NCBI GenBank assembly: GCA_964455935.1
Contig: CAYVZU010000086.1
Coordinates: forward strand, 1-16,770
Direction: 5' to 3'
Length of the DNA: 16,770 nucleotides
Source of the DNA: CAYVZU01 sp964455935
GTDB taxonomy: Bacteria > Fibrobacterota > CAYVZU01
Position numbers and translations under genes: made by a program. Below the pieces are notes generated by a model, which did no database searches, had not been told where the DNA came from, and saw only the letters and a program-made list of their open reading frames with translations. Shown piece after piece: positions 1-6,790 of this stretch (position 1 is its first letter; every line of letters begins with the position of its first letter).

Positions 1-86
1 GAAGTGTTCTGGCGCAGCTTCTTGCGCAGGAACCGGTTTTGCTCTGTGTTTTCACATTTCTACCTCTGTGTCCTCTGTGGTTTCAT
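1..86. repeat. Partial copy (A) of ~140-bp palindromic element
   Basis: This is the right half of the same palindrome seen complete at 14260-14400 and 16589-16730. The window opens just before the central hairpin (9-16 against 23-30, with one mismatch and one wobble). The copy then runs through CTCTGTG-type motifs to the terminal CTCTGTGGTTTCAT-like end at 86. It lies 23 bp past the fliL stop codon, so it would be transcribed at the 3' end of fliL. The missing left half should lie just outside the window. This copy is more diverged than the other two. Confidence 0.75.
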
Positions 87-109
87 GACTCTCTTTGTCT
101 TGGTGAGCG

Positions 110-688
110 CTACTGGAGAATGAATTCGCTTAGGAACACATCGCGGACCGTTCCTTCGTCCTTGGGAAGAATCCGGTTTACTTCGCGCAGCACATTCTGG
201 CGCAGCTTCACCTTGCCCTGCGGCGTCGTCATGTCTCCAATCGTCATGCCCGAAAGAGACTCGATCAGAATATTCTTGATTTTGGGGACCCGGAGCTTGA
301 GCTGCTCCATGAGCATCGGGTATTTGATATCGTCGAATTCAAGCTGAATGGCGACTTTGGCATAGCGCTCGTCCTCGCCCAAGCCGATATTGACGACCAC
401 GCCGATGGGTTCGGTGGTCAAGCCCATGGCGGTCTGTTTGGAGCGGGACGCCTCTTCACTTTCCTTCTCTTTTTTCTCGGCCAGAACCCGGGGGTCTTCC
501 TGTTTAGTGGCCTGGACAAGAAAATAGGCCACAACCGCCTCGGCGCCAATAATACCGACGACCACGGCGCCCAGGATCAACTTGCGCACAAGCGGCGATG
601 TCTCTTTGGGTTTCACCACTTTGGGAGGGGGCGCTTCAGTCGCTTCGGATTTGCGTTGTTGCTTGCCTTCGGTTTCTTCTACGGGCAT
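110..688 (-). CDS. fliL: Flagellar basal-body-associated protein FliL
   Basis: FliL is a single-pass inner-membrane protein that sits around the stator at the flagellar base and modulates stator function and motor torque. The 192-residue product has a charged, proline-rich cytoplasmic N-terminus (1-33), one hydrophobic segment (about 35-59) and a periplasmic domain. It ends in VRDVFLSEFILQ, which matches the conserved FliL C-terminus. The ATG at 688 is preceded by AGGAGG about 5 nt upstream, a strong ribosome site. It starts 12 nt after the flbD stop, so the two genes are probably translationally coupled. The usual downstream partner fliM would lie beyond the left edge. Family assignment is firm. 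No motA or motB lies between flbD and fliL, as in the Bacillus-type swrD-fliL order. Confidence 0.93.
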   Translation of the reverse strand: MPVEETEGKQQRKSEATEAPPPKVVKPKETSPLVRKLILGAVVVGIIGAEAVVAYFLVQATKQEDPRVLAEKKEKESEEASRSKQTAMGLTTEPIGVVVNIGLGEDERYAKVAIQLEFDDIKYPMLMEQLKLRVPKIKNILIESLSGMTIGDMTTPQGKVKLRQNVLREVNRILPKDEGTVRDVFLSEFILQ

Positions 689-700
689 GAAACCTCCTCG

Positions 701-928
701 CTACCTCTGCGGAGCCTGCTTTTCCTCTTTGGGAACAAGCCCGATCGTCTGGTGCGTCAGCTGTTTATAGCGAATGATTTTTTTTATTACGTCCTCGATG
801 GAATCGCGGACGGTGAATTTGCGGCCCGTGGTGAGTGAGATCATAGTTTCTGGAATTGCCTCGATCATTTCGACAAGGTCCGCGTTTATTACGATCTCTT
901 CTTTGTTTAATTTTTTCAGCGCAATCAT
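701..928 (-). CDS. flbD: FlbD/SwrD family flagellar protein
   Basis: This is a small (75-residue) protein of the FlbD family (PF06289). The Bacillus member SwrD is needed for full motor power; elsewhere the family is known mainly from its place in flagellar operons. The product begins MIALKKLNKEEIVIN and continues with a DLVEMIEAIPETMISLTTG stretch, the typical family pattern, followed by a charged tail. The reading frame stays open to a TTG at 973, which would add 15 basic residues. I prefer the ATG at 928 because it aligns with the family start and has purine-rich GAGAG about 5 nt upstream. The gene is followed at 12 nt by fliL. It is unusual in not following flgE directly: flgE lies 8 kb away. 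Confidence 0.88.
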   Translation of the reverse strand: MIALKKLNKEEIVINADLVEMIEAIPETMISLTTGRKFTVRDSIEDVIKKIIRYKQLTHQTIGLVPKEEKQAPQR

Positions 929-973
929 CCTTGCTCTCTTTTTAACTCTTTGATTTCTACCCTTATCAATCAA

Positions 974-1000
974 TTTATATCTTTAAGTACATTAAGTCAA
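974..1000 (-). promoter_or_regulatory. Candidate sigma70-type promoter for flbD-fliL
   Basis: Minus-strand TTGACT (995-1000) is separated by 15 nt from TATAAA (974-979), about 46 nt upstream of the preferred flbD ATG. The spacer is shorter than the ideal 17. A separate promoter is plausible because the upstream neighbour ends 480 bp away and flgE is cut off by a terminator. This rests on a hexamer match only. Confidence 0.4.
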
Positions 1001-1340
1001 CGGCTTATCTTGCCTTCAATCCACAAGTTATTCCGAACTGAAAAAATGTGACTCCATGTATCCATCGTGAACTCCATGGCGGCCTGGCACCGGAAGCCGG
1101 ACGCGTGAAGACATTAAGTGCCACAGAAATGTTTTACAACAGCCGTGCCAAACATAAAACCCCTTAAGTTACAATGACTTATCAAGTTTGGCCAATCCGG
1201 GGACCGGAATTTGTTTCCGGCAGCTCGGAATTAATTACCTCCGGCAGAGAGTTGTAAGTGGAAAGTGGAAAGCAAGAAACCGCACCGCTCGGCTGTCTTC
1301 TTCATCTTCCAGCTTTGCTTTTAACTATTCACCTGATCAT

Positions 1341-1413
1341 GTCATTTCGAGCGAATGCGAGAAATCTTTGGCCTATTCTGCAAGATTTCTCCTCGAAGAC
1401 TCGTCGAAATGAC
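1341..1413. repeat. 73-bp palindromic intergenic repeat (GTCATTTCGA type)
   Basis: Perfect 10-bp terminal inverted repeats GTCATTTCGA (1341-1350) and TCGAAATGAC (1404-1413) enclose a second perfect 9-bp pair, AGAAATCTT (1360-1368) and AAGATTTCT (1382-1390). The transcript would fold into a long interrupted hairpin. From memory, this matches a repeat type scattered through many environmental bacterial genomes; no search was run. It lies between the giant gene and flbD and may end or stabilise the giant transcript, although there is no U-tract. Confidence 0.75.
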
Positions 1414-1436
1414 AATATTCCCCGGTCGGTTGCCGG

Positions 1437-1467
1437 AAGCTGAATGGTTACCTTTCACTTTCAGCTT
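1437..1467. repeat. Hairpin just downstream of the giant gene
   Basis: AAGCTGAA (1437-1444) and TTCAGCTT (1460-1467) form an 8-bp perfect stem with a 15-nt loop, 13 bp past the stop codon of the minus-strand giant gene. No T-run follows on the minus strand, so it is not a classic intrinsic terminator. It could be a 3' stabiliser. Confidence 0.4.
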
Positions 1468-1479
1468 TGAACTCCGGTC

Positions 1480-4400
1480 CTACCGGATAATCATTACTTT
1501 GCCTTTTTTCACGACTGAATCACCGGCTCGAATGATATAGTAATAGACTCCGCTTCCAACCTGATTTCCATATTGATTGCAGGTGTTCCATTTCCAGGCC
1601 GGCGCTTGATGGCCCGTGCCCTCGCGAAAGATCAGGTCCAGACCCGCTTTGCGCGTGCTGTAGAGCAAATGCCCCTTCAGCGAGAGGATTTGAATCTCTA
1701 TTCTTTGGCTGGAGGCCGAGAGGCGGTTCAGGTTTTTGAACACGATTCCGCCGATCTCGGCATGACGCGGCTGGTGTGATGGCTCATAGGGATTGGGGAA
1801 TACATAGAAAGGCGTTGCCTTGGTGCGAAACGACCAGGCAATTGCATCGGAAACGGAAGTCGAATCATAGAGAAACGACGGGACGCCGTCGCCATTGGCC
1901 TCGATGCTGTAGCCGAACTGGTCGCGGATCCGGCCCGAGAGCCGGACAATCACCGAGTCGCGATTGAAAAACGCCTCTTTTGTCTTCACCGTGATGGAGG
2001 TGCTGTCGATCCGCACATAGGCAAGTTCAACGGCTGTGCCGCTGCTGTATCCCGTGGCGACCTGGATGGTCGTGTTTCCCGCAAGGCTTGTGTCCACGCT
2101 CGACGGCTTGATGGACCGTGAAAACACCACGCGGATCACGGCATTCGCATCGACCGAGGTATCGCCGGCCCGGGGTTCGACATGTACGATCTGGAACGGA
2201 CTCGAATCCACGGCAGCAACAAAGGTTGTTTCGGCGGATGCGATGCGGATCTTATTCTGATGAATGTCCAGCCTGTTGCCGGCCCGGTCTTTGAGCGTGT
2301 TGGCAATGCGTACGGCAATCACGTCGGTGGAAATAAAAAGCCCGGCCGGCGGCCGAAATCCGAAGTGTGGACTGGCCCGGGTGTAGGCGGCCTTGAAGCG
2401 GACTGTATCGGCATTGGAGGAGAACGTATATGTGCAGCCAATCGGCACCAGGGCGCGCTCATCGGCGGAATCGAGGCGGCTGAACACGGTAATGCCGGAG
2501 CGCACCGTGGAGGTATCCAGGGCTTCGCTGAAAGCGAAAACCAGGTTTGCATTGGGCGGAAAACGGGGCGTTGCAGCGCGCTGTTTGGCCAGCGGCAGCG
2601 CCGCGGTGAAGTTGAACCCGAAGGACCCGATAAAGGGCAGGTCATTGTAGATCACGCGCATGGGAACACGCAGGACAGGATTGATGTAATCCGAGGTCTC
2701 GATCAGCAACGTATCAACAACCTCGCCGTCTCCGCGAAGGGAATCCGCGCGAAAATAGACCGCCACGCCCAGGCTTTGGCCCGGCTGGATCTGAGCGGCC
2801 GGCATTTGCGAGACCTGTGTTGACTCGCGCACGAAATACGTATTGGCCACCCGAAACGAGAGCCATTTGGAATCATTGAGTTTGGTATGAACTCCGGTAA
2901 TAATCAGGTTCGCGGTGCCGGTATTGGAAATCGTGACGCCCAGGGTGTCGCGGGAAAATCCGCCAACAATAAAAGAAAGGCTGTCACTGAAGGATTGCAG
3001 GGCGGACTGAAACTCCGGTGTGCCCGCTTCCCAGTATGGATACTCGAGCCGGAAGGCGGCCGAGTCGCGCCGGCCGGCCAGGTCCTGGACATAGAAGGAA
3101 AGAATCGTGTCACCCGGCGATATCCGCACGGAGCAGGTTTCACTTTGGCTGACCAGAAGCAGGTTGTTGAGCCGCCAGCGAAAGGCCAGGCGGTCGCCCC
3201 GGGCCAGGTCCGGTTCATTGACGACCGCGACAAAGGTGTTGGTCCTCCCCGGCTGGGCTTTGATGCGGCCAATCGAGCGAGACGATGCATTCTCGGGACC
3301 GCGCAGCGAATCGATCACCGGCGGATGATTCACGCCTACGCGCACGTGGGACACCAACGTGGTTTCGGGATCGCTTACGCGAATGGTAAAAAAGGCAAAG
3401 CCGTTGGCCGCCTGATCATTATCAAAGGAATACACGAACAGCGAATCGCCATAGACTGAGTCGACTTTGACTCCATCCCGATAAATGGCGATTGAGAGTG
3501 CCGTGTCGTTCGAGTCGCGACACGCGATCTTGAATGTCGTGCTGTCTGCCGATTGCACGGAAAGAAACATGCTGTCGGACACGGCGATGGTATCCCTGCG
3601 GCCCTCGCCGATGGTGTCCGCAATGCCGGTGACCGAGAATTGCGGCGGATGGTTGACGGCCCTCACAAAAAAGCGGAACGCATCGGATTGCCAACCCAGC
3701 GAGTCCGCGACAAAAACGCTGCACGGCCGCGCGCTGATGGACATTGGGAAGACCCCAATGGGATTGTTATAGGCATAGGTCGCTGTCGTGCTCCGGACAA
3801 GCGAGGATATGCTGGTCGAACCGCCCTCGCGCGATGTCCATTGCATTGAGCCATGGTCGTCAAGATCAACCGCGGAGAAGAACAGCCTGGCCGAGTCCTT
3901 GCGCGCCTCGAACACAAGCGTTTCGGCCTGGGCCAGGCTTCGCTTGGCTGTATTGAAGTAGATGCTGTCGCAGGAGGGCGCGCGCGGTTTGATGTTCCAG
4001 TGCACCCGGATGCTGTCCACCCGCGGTGAGAAAAGCCGATTGGGCGCGTACAGGCGCAGACGAATCCGGAAGTACCGGTCTTTTCCAATCAGAGTCGAGG
4101 CAAAACTCCCATTGTTGTTGATCTCAACCCAGGAGCCAAAGGAAGTTATCGAGGGACCGGTGGCAATACCGGGCCGGTAGTAGGCACCGTTGCCCAGATT
4201 TGTGTCCGGGTCGACGCCGCAAGAAACAAACCGAATGGAGTCGGTGGCCAACGGCCATAGACCTGGAGTACCCACGGATTCGGGATGCGAGACGTAAAAA
4301 GCCGAGTCATACACCACGGGCGTGTTGCTGAGGCACGAGGCGTAGGCGGTCTCGGGCGAGGTGAATACGGTGACGATATTGCCGAGCGTATCCATGGCCG

Positions 4401-5655
4401 CCTGAATTGCGGCAGTTGAGTCGGTACGGCTAAAATCAATGTTTGTTGGCGAGAGAAGAAGCCGCGTGGTGGTATCGGTGAGTGATATGTCACCATTGGA
4501 TAACCTAAACCGCCGACCCCGGATCCGCCGGATCGATCCCTCGTCCTCGTTCCAAGCCGTGAATATATAGCGCTGGTTCCCGGTGATTGTAGGAAATTTC
4601 CCGGAGGTTGAGAGAACGGTCTGATTGCTCGTTGTAAGCCCGCCAAGGGAGTTAAACGCGCATTGGATCAGATGCGCCTGGCCCGCCTTGAAGTAAGTCA
4701 CGGCAAAGCGAAGGGTGTCATAGGCAAATGCCTTTGCATCGGGATACTGGTAGTTATTGCTCGTGGGCGGGTCCGTGATGTCGGGATCCAGCGTGCCCGT
4801 GGCCAGAAGCATCCGTGCGGGTGTTAGGAGCGTATATATAAGCTTCGGGGCCGCGGTTGAAAACCCTTTTCGCCAAAGTATTAAGATGTAACCTGCAGGA
4901 TCCACGGTAACCGAAGGATTCCAGATCTGATCTGCAAGATTGCTCGTGCTTTGCAATACTCTTTGGGTGTCCACATGTATAATTGATGTGCTGGTAGACC
5001 GGAGGACCTGGACATACAGGTCTGTGAAATACAGGGGATAGCAAACCAAGGCCGAATCCCCTCGCCACCACGCCATGGAAGATCGGGGTTGTGCCCCCCC
5101 ACCAACTACATCGCAGTATTTGGTTCCGCGACCATAATTATTGATCGTATAGAACCTATTGATGGCGTCATACCAGCTTACCATATACTTGCCGGCCTGG
5201 TTGCCTGCCGCCATGAGCCCAAGAACATCGTCTGGATTGCTTGCGGGCAGCTCCAAGGTTTGGGTGCTCACAGCCCCTTTGATTGTAGTCGAACCCTCAA
5301 CCTGAATCGTGCGGCGAGCATACGTGTCGCGAAAACCCTTGCGCATCCAAAATGTTGTGAAACTAACCGGCCCGGTGCACACCACACCCGATGTTTTTGT
5401 CCTGTTATTGCTGGTATCAATGCGGAATGCGCCCCCAGGTGCGTATAACGAGTCGTATTCTTTGGCAATGGAAAAGGAATCCTGATACCGCAGACGACCT
5501 GGATCGATTGAGTCGCCATCAAAATTTGTGAAGGAGGAATCGAGAAAGGACCCGGCATATAAGTGCAAGGGCACAAGAATCAGCGGTAATCCGAGTATCA
5601 GTTTCAACAAAGTACCACACACCTTTGGGCTACCAATGCGAAAATAGCGTCGCAT
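1480..5655 (-). CDS. Giant secreted multidomain protein with T9SS-type/FlgD-Ig-like C-terminal domain
   Basis: The 1391-residue product begins with basic residues, a hydrophobic stretch (about 15-33) and a likely signal-peptidase site after LYA (34). The N-terminal half is rich in beta and aromatic residues and may be a propeller-like repeat region. Cadherin/Ig-like modules follow, with NHPP linkers at about 669 and 777. After them come an ASH/HYDIN-like module (about 885-1003), two SbsA/Big_5-like Ig modules (about 1028-1140 and 1154-1278, the second opening VEPRAGDTSVD) and a C-terminal domain (1282-1391). That last domain has FPNPY, LKGHLLYS, GNQVGSGVYYYII and the end GKVMIIR, the pattern of T9SS type A sorting domains that also scores as FlgD-Ig. 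I infer export across both membranes and surface attachment; function is unknown. The ATG at 5655 has no Shine-Dalgarno. A TTG at 5607 would give a compact signal peptide (MKLILGLPLILVPLHLYAG). A sigma28-like promoter lies immediately upstream. Residues 185-187 are encoded over a G7 tract. Confidence 0.8.
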   Translation of the reverse strand: MRRYFRIGSPKVCGTLLKLILGLPLILVPLHLYAGSFLDSSFTNFDGDSIDPGRLRYQDSFSIAKEYDSLYAPGGAFRIDTSNNRTKTSGVVCTGPVSFTTFWMRKGFRDTYARRTIQVEGSTTIKGAVSTQTLELPASNPDDVLGLMAAGNQAGKYMVSWYDAINRFYTINNYGRGTKYCDVVGGGAQPRSSMAWWRGDSALVCYPLYFTDLYVQVLRSTSTSIIHVDTQRVLQSTSNLADQIWNPSVTVDPAGYILILWRKGFSTAAPKLIYTLLTPARMLLATGTLDPDITDPPTSNNYQYPDAKAFAYDTLRFAVTYFKAGQAHLIQCAFNSLGGLTTSNQTVLSTSGKFPTITGNQRYIFTAWNEDEGSIRRIRGRRFRLSNGDISLTDTTTRLLLSPTNIDFSRTDSTAAIQAAMDTLGNIVTVFTSPETAYASCLSNTPVVYDSAFYVSHPESVGTPGLWPLATDSIRFVSCGVDPDTNLGNGAYYRPGIATGPSITSFGSWVEINNNGSFASTLIGKDRYFRIRLRLYAPNRLFSPRVDSIRVHWNIKPRAPSCDSIYFNTAKRSLAQAETLVFEARKDSARLFFSAVDLDDHGSMQWTSREGGSTSISSLVRSTTATYAYNNPIGVFPMSISARPCSVFVADSLGWQSDAFRFFVRAVNHPPQFSVTGIADTIGEGRRDTIAVSDSMFLSVQSADSTTFKIACRDSNDTALSIAIYRDGVKVDSVYGDSLFVYSFDNDQAANGFAFFTIRVSDPETTLVSHVRVGVNHPPVIDSLRGPENASSRSIGRIKAQPGRTNTFVAVVNEPDLARGDRLAFRWRLNNLLLVSQSETCSVRISPGDTILSFYVQDLAGRRDSAAFRLEYPYWEAGTPEFQSALQSFSDSLSFIVGGFSRDTLGVTISNTGTANLIITGVHTKLNDSKWLSFRVANTYFVRESTQVSQMPAAQIQPGQSLGVAVYFRADSLRGDGEVVDTLLIETSDYINPVLRVPMRVIYNDLPFIGSFGFNFTAALPLAKQRAATPRFPPNANLVFAFSEALDTSTVRSGITVFSRLDSADERALVPIGCTYTFSSNADTVRFKAAYTRASPHFGFRPPAGLFISTDVIAVRIANTLKDRAGNRLDIHQNKIRIASAETTFVAAVDSSPFQIVHVEPRAGDTSVDANAVIRVVFSRSIKPSSVDTSLAGNTTIQVATGYSSGTAVELAYVRIDSTSITVKTKEAFFNRDSVIVRLSGRIRDQFGYSIEANGDGVPSFLYDSTSVSDAIAWSFRTKATPFYVFPNPYEPSHQPRHAEIGGIVFKNLNRLSASSQRIEIQILSLKGHLLYSTRKAGLDLIFREGTGHQAPAWKWNTCNQYGNQVGSGVYYYIIRAGDSVVKKGKVMIIR
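5094..5100. repeat. C7/G7 homopolymer tract inside the giant gene
   Basis: Seven consecutive C on the plus strand (G7 in the coding strand) encode the GGG at residues 185-187, early in the protein. Slippage here would truncate almost the whole surface protein. The length is at the low end for phase-variable tracts, so the feature is only suggestive. Confidence 0.35.
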
Positions 5656-5660
5656 AACAT

Positions 5661-5688
5661 TTATCGGCGTTTTTCCCGCGTGTTATTA
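5661..5688 (-). promoter_or_regulatory. Sigma28 (FliA/SigD)-like promoter for the giant secreted protein
   Basis: On the minus strand GCCGATAA (5661-5668) matches the flagellar sigma28 -10 consensus at all eight positions. A TAAT (5685-5688) lies 16 nt upstream, against TAAA at about 15 nt in the consensus. The start of transcription would fall at or a few nt before the ATG at 5655. The mRNA is therefore either leaderless or the true start is the downstream TTG at 5607. The position directly before a large surface-protein gene in a flagellar locus supports the call. Confidence 0.55.
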
Positions 5689-6153
5689 GCCGCGCGGCAC
5701 AAGTTAGTGCGAAGTTTCATGAAATCCTTAAAGGATGATGGCGCGATTGGTGTGCGTGACAAGAAGAGATGCGCTGCTTGGGCCTTGCGGATCAGTGTCA
5801 CGATAGACGTGTCGACCCGCCCTCTGGCCGGTACACAGCGCCACCACGCCTTCACCTGCTTAAACATCTACCCCCCAGAATGGACACTTATGCATAGGCG
5901 ATCGCCACGTCTTTTGTGCCCTGCCTGGATGCCTTTGATCAAGGGTGAGGAATAAAATCAAGCACGATCTTAGAATGTCCACAGGCGCCCGGCGGCTTTC
6001 GTCAAAAAGAATTTCTTTGTTGGTCGTATCACAAGGATAGCAAAAGCTTTCGCGATACCAATGCCCTTCACTCCAGTCTTTCACGCTGAGTTATGATCCT
6101 GCAACGGGAGTTTGTAAATAAGCCCAAAAGGGATTACCCCTAAGTAAAAATAT

Positions 6154-6182
6154 TTGCCAAAGTTCGATGAAAATAGTATAAT
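6154..6182 (+). promoter_or_regulatory. Sigma70-type promoter of the plus-strand cassette
   Basis: TTGCCA (6154-6159) and a perfect TATAAT (6177-6182) are separated by the ideal 17 nt. The promoter points into the three-gene plus-strand cassette. Transcription would begin near 6189, leaving an untranslated leader of about 285 nt. Confidence 0.7.
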
Positions 6183-6215
6183 AATAGGGCCAGGATTGCA
6201 AGTGCGTGCAGTCGC

Positions 6216-6259
6216 AGACACCTTGCTACGTGCGGACGGTGGAAACAAGGCGCGTGTCT
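6216..6259 (+). promoter_or_regulatory. Possible leader hairpin upstream of the cassette
   Basis: AGACAC-CTTG (6216-6225) can pair with CAAG-GCGC-GTGTCT (6246-6259) through a bulge. A competing pairing between 6237-6246 and 6265-6275 looks possible. The hairpin lies at the 5' end of the long leader. No riboswitch class is recognised, and this is weak evidence for structure only. Confidence 0.25.
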
Positions 6260-6318
6260 TTACCGTTTTCCAACCAACACAAGGTAAGTGGTAATGACCA
6301 CCCAGTTTAAGCGCTTTG

Positions 6319-6327
6319 CCCCCCCCC
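6319..6327. repeat. C9 homopolymer tract in cassette leader
   Basis: Nine consecutive C lie in the leader between the cassette promoter and the first gene. Long G/C homopolymers are slippage-prone. In a leader, length changes could alter expression, but no ORF is directly affected. Confidence 0.4.
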
Positions 6328-6473
6328 TGCCGGCTATATCGATTCCCGGACTTCTTTAAAACAGACGCCCGAGTTTCACTCCGCCGCTTTCCATTCCCGT
6401 TCTCCAAGCGCGCCGGCTGGCAACCCAATTCGGTTTTCCTACCCTGTCCCATCACCCCACAGAAGGAGGTCTA

Positions 6474-6713
6474 ATGCAGCAAAACGCAGTCAATCCCGAC
6501 GCAATCATCCAGCAGGCAATCCAGGCCAAACTGAATACCTACCAAGCCCGCGAGCATTTCGATGCCTACCTGAAGGCACAGAATGAGTCCATCGATGCAT
6601 TGGCTACCACCATCGGCCTGATGAAGAGCCGGATTCTTGAGCTTGAGGCCAAACTGGATCCCGAGCGGGCGAAGAAAGCGCATCCAGAAAAAGAACCCGT
6701 GGACGCCCTATGA
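6474..6713 (+). CDS. Small coiled-coil hypothetical protein
   Basis: I do not recognise this 79-residue protein. It is charged, glutamine- and alanine-rich and probably almost all helix. Heptad-like spacing runs from about residue 10 to 66 (for example LATTIGLMKSRILELEAKL), and a lysine- and proline-rich tail follows. There is no signal peptide or membrane segment. The start is well supported: AAGGAGGT ends 3 nt before the ATG, an almost perfect ribosome site. It is the first gene after a near-consensus promoter and is followed by a glycosyltransferase-like gene and a fibre-like gene on the same strand. By position it could be a small structural or chaperone protein for the fibre, as short coiled-coil ORFs often sit near phage tail fibre genes; that is inference only. 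Confidence 0.7.
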   Translation: MQQNAVNPDAIIQQAIQAKLNTYQAREHFDAYLKAQNESIDALATTIGLMKSRILELEAKLDPERAKKAHPEKEPVDAL

Positions 6714-6717
6714 GTAT

Positions 6718-6736
6718 CACAGGCTTCCAGCCTGTG
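6718..6736. repeat. Perfect 7-bp hairpin CACAGGC/GCCTGTG between cassette genes
   Basis: CACAGGC (6718-6724), loop TTCCA and GCCTGTG (6730-6736) lie 4 bp past the stop of the small ORF. The unit resembles an ACAGGCTGGAAGCCTGTG-type repeat that I recall from several environmental phyla. It has no T-run, so it is unlikely to terminate transcription. Confidence 0.55.
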
Positions 6737-6790
6737 GCAGTCGGGTGCGCAAGGCCTTGATAGGGTTTTTACGTTCAACGCGGAGACGCA

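Larger units (their letters stand above)
929..1479. other. 551-bp intergenic region without a credible gene
   Basis: This gap separates the 3' end of the giant secreted-protein gene from flbD. It holds the candidate flbD promoter (974-1000), a 9-bp direct repeat ACATTAAGT (989-997 and 1111-1119), a short CCGGAA/TTCCGG inverted repeat (1204-1220), a 73-bp palindromic repeat (1341-1413) and an 8-bp stem (1437-1444 with 1460-1467). Short open frames here are low-complexity or overlap the repeats, and none has a convincing ribosome site. No U-tract terminator is evident for the upstream gene. Confidence 0.6.
5656..6473. other. 818-bp divergent intergenic region
   Basis: This region separates the minus-strand giant gene from the plus-strand cassette. 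It contains the sigma28-like promoter (5661-5688, minus), the sigma70 promoter (6154-6182, plus) and a leader of about 285 nt before the small ORF. Open frames here (for example 5860-6084 minus, GTG start, about 74 codons) show no family I recognise and lack ribosome sites. The minus frame carries a DWSEGHWYRESF stretch that could be a remnant of an older gene, but I cannot support that. No tRNA or recombinase was seen. Confidence 0.5.

Noticed and set aside
2182..3459. Several plus-strand open frames of 190-213 codons opposite the giant gene
   Set aside because: They mirror the coding strand, lack family motifs and ribosome sites, and read as Arg/Gly-rich shadow translation.
5860..6084. Minus-strand open frame with GHWYRESF stretch, possible gene remnant
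   Set aside because: The composition is protein-like in part, but the GTG start has no ribosome site and I recognise no family.
6081..6455. Minus-strand open frame of 124 codons upstream of the cassette
   Set aside because: It runs antisense through the cassette promoter and leader, has no ribosome site and no recognisable domain.
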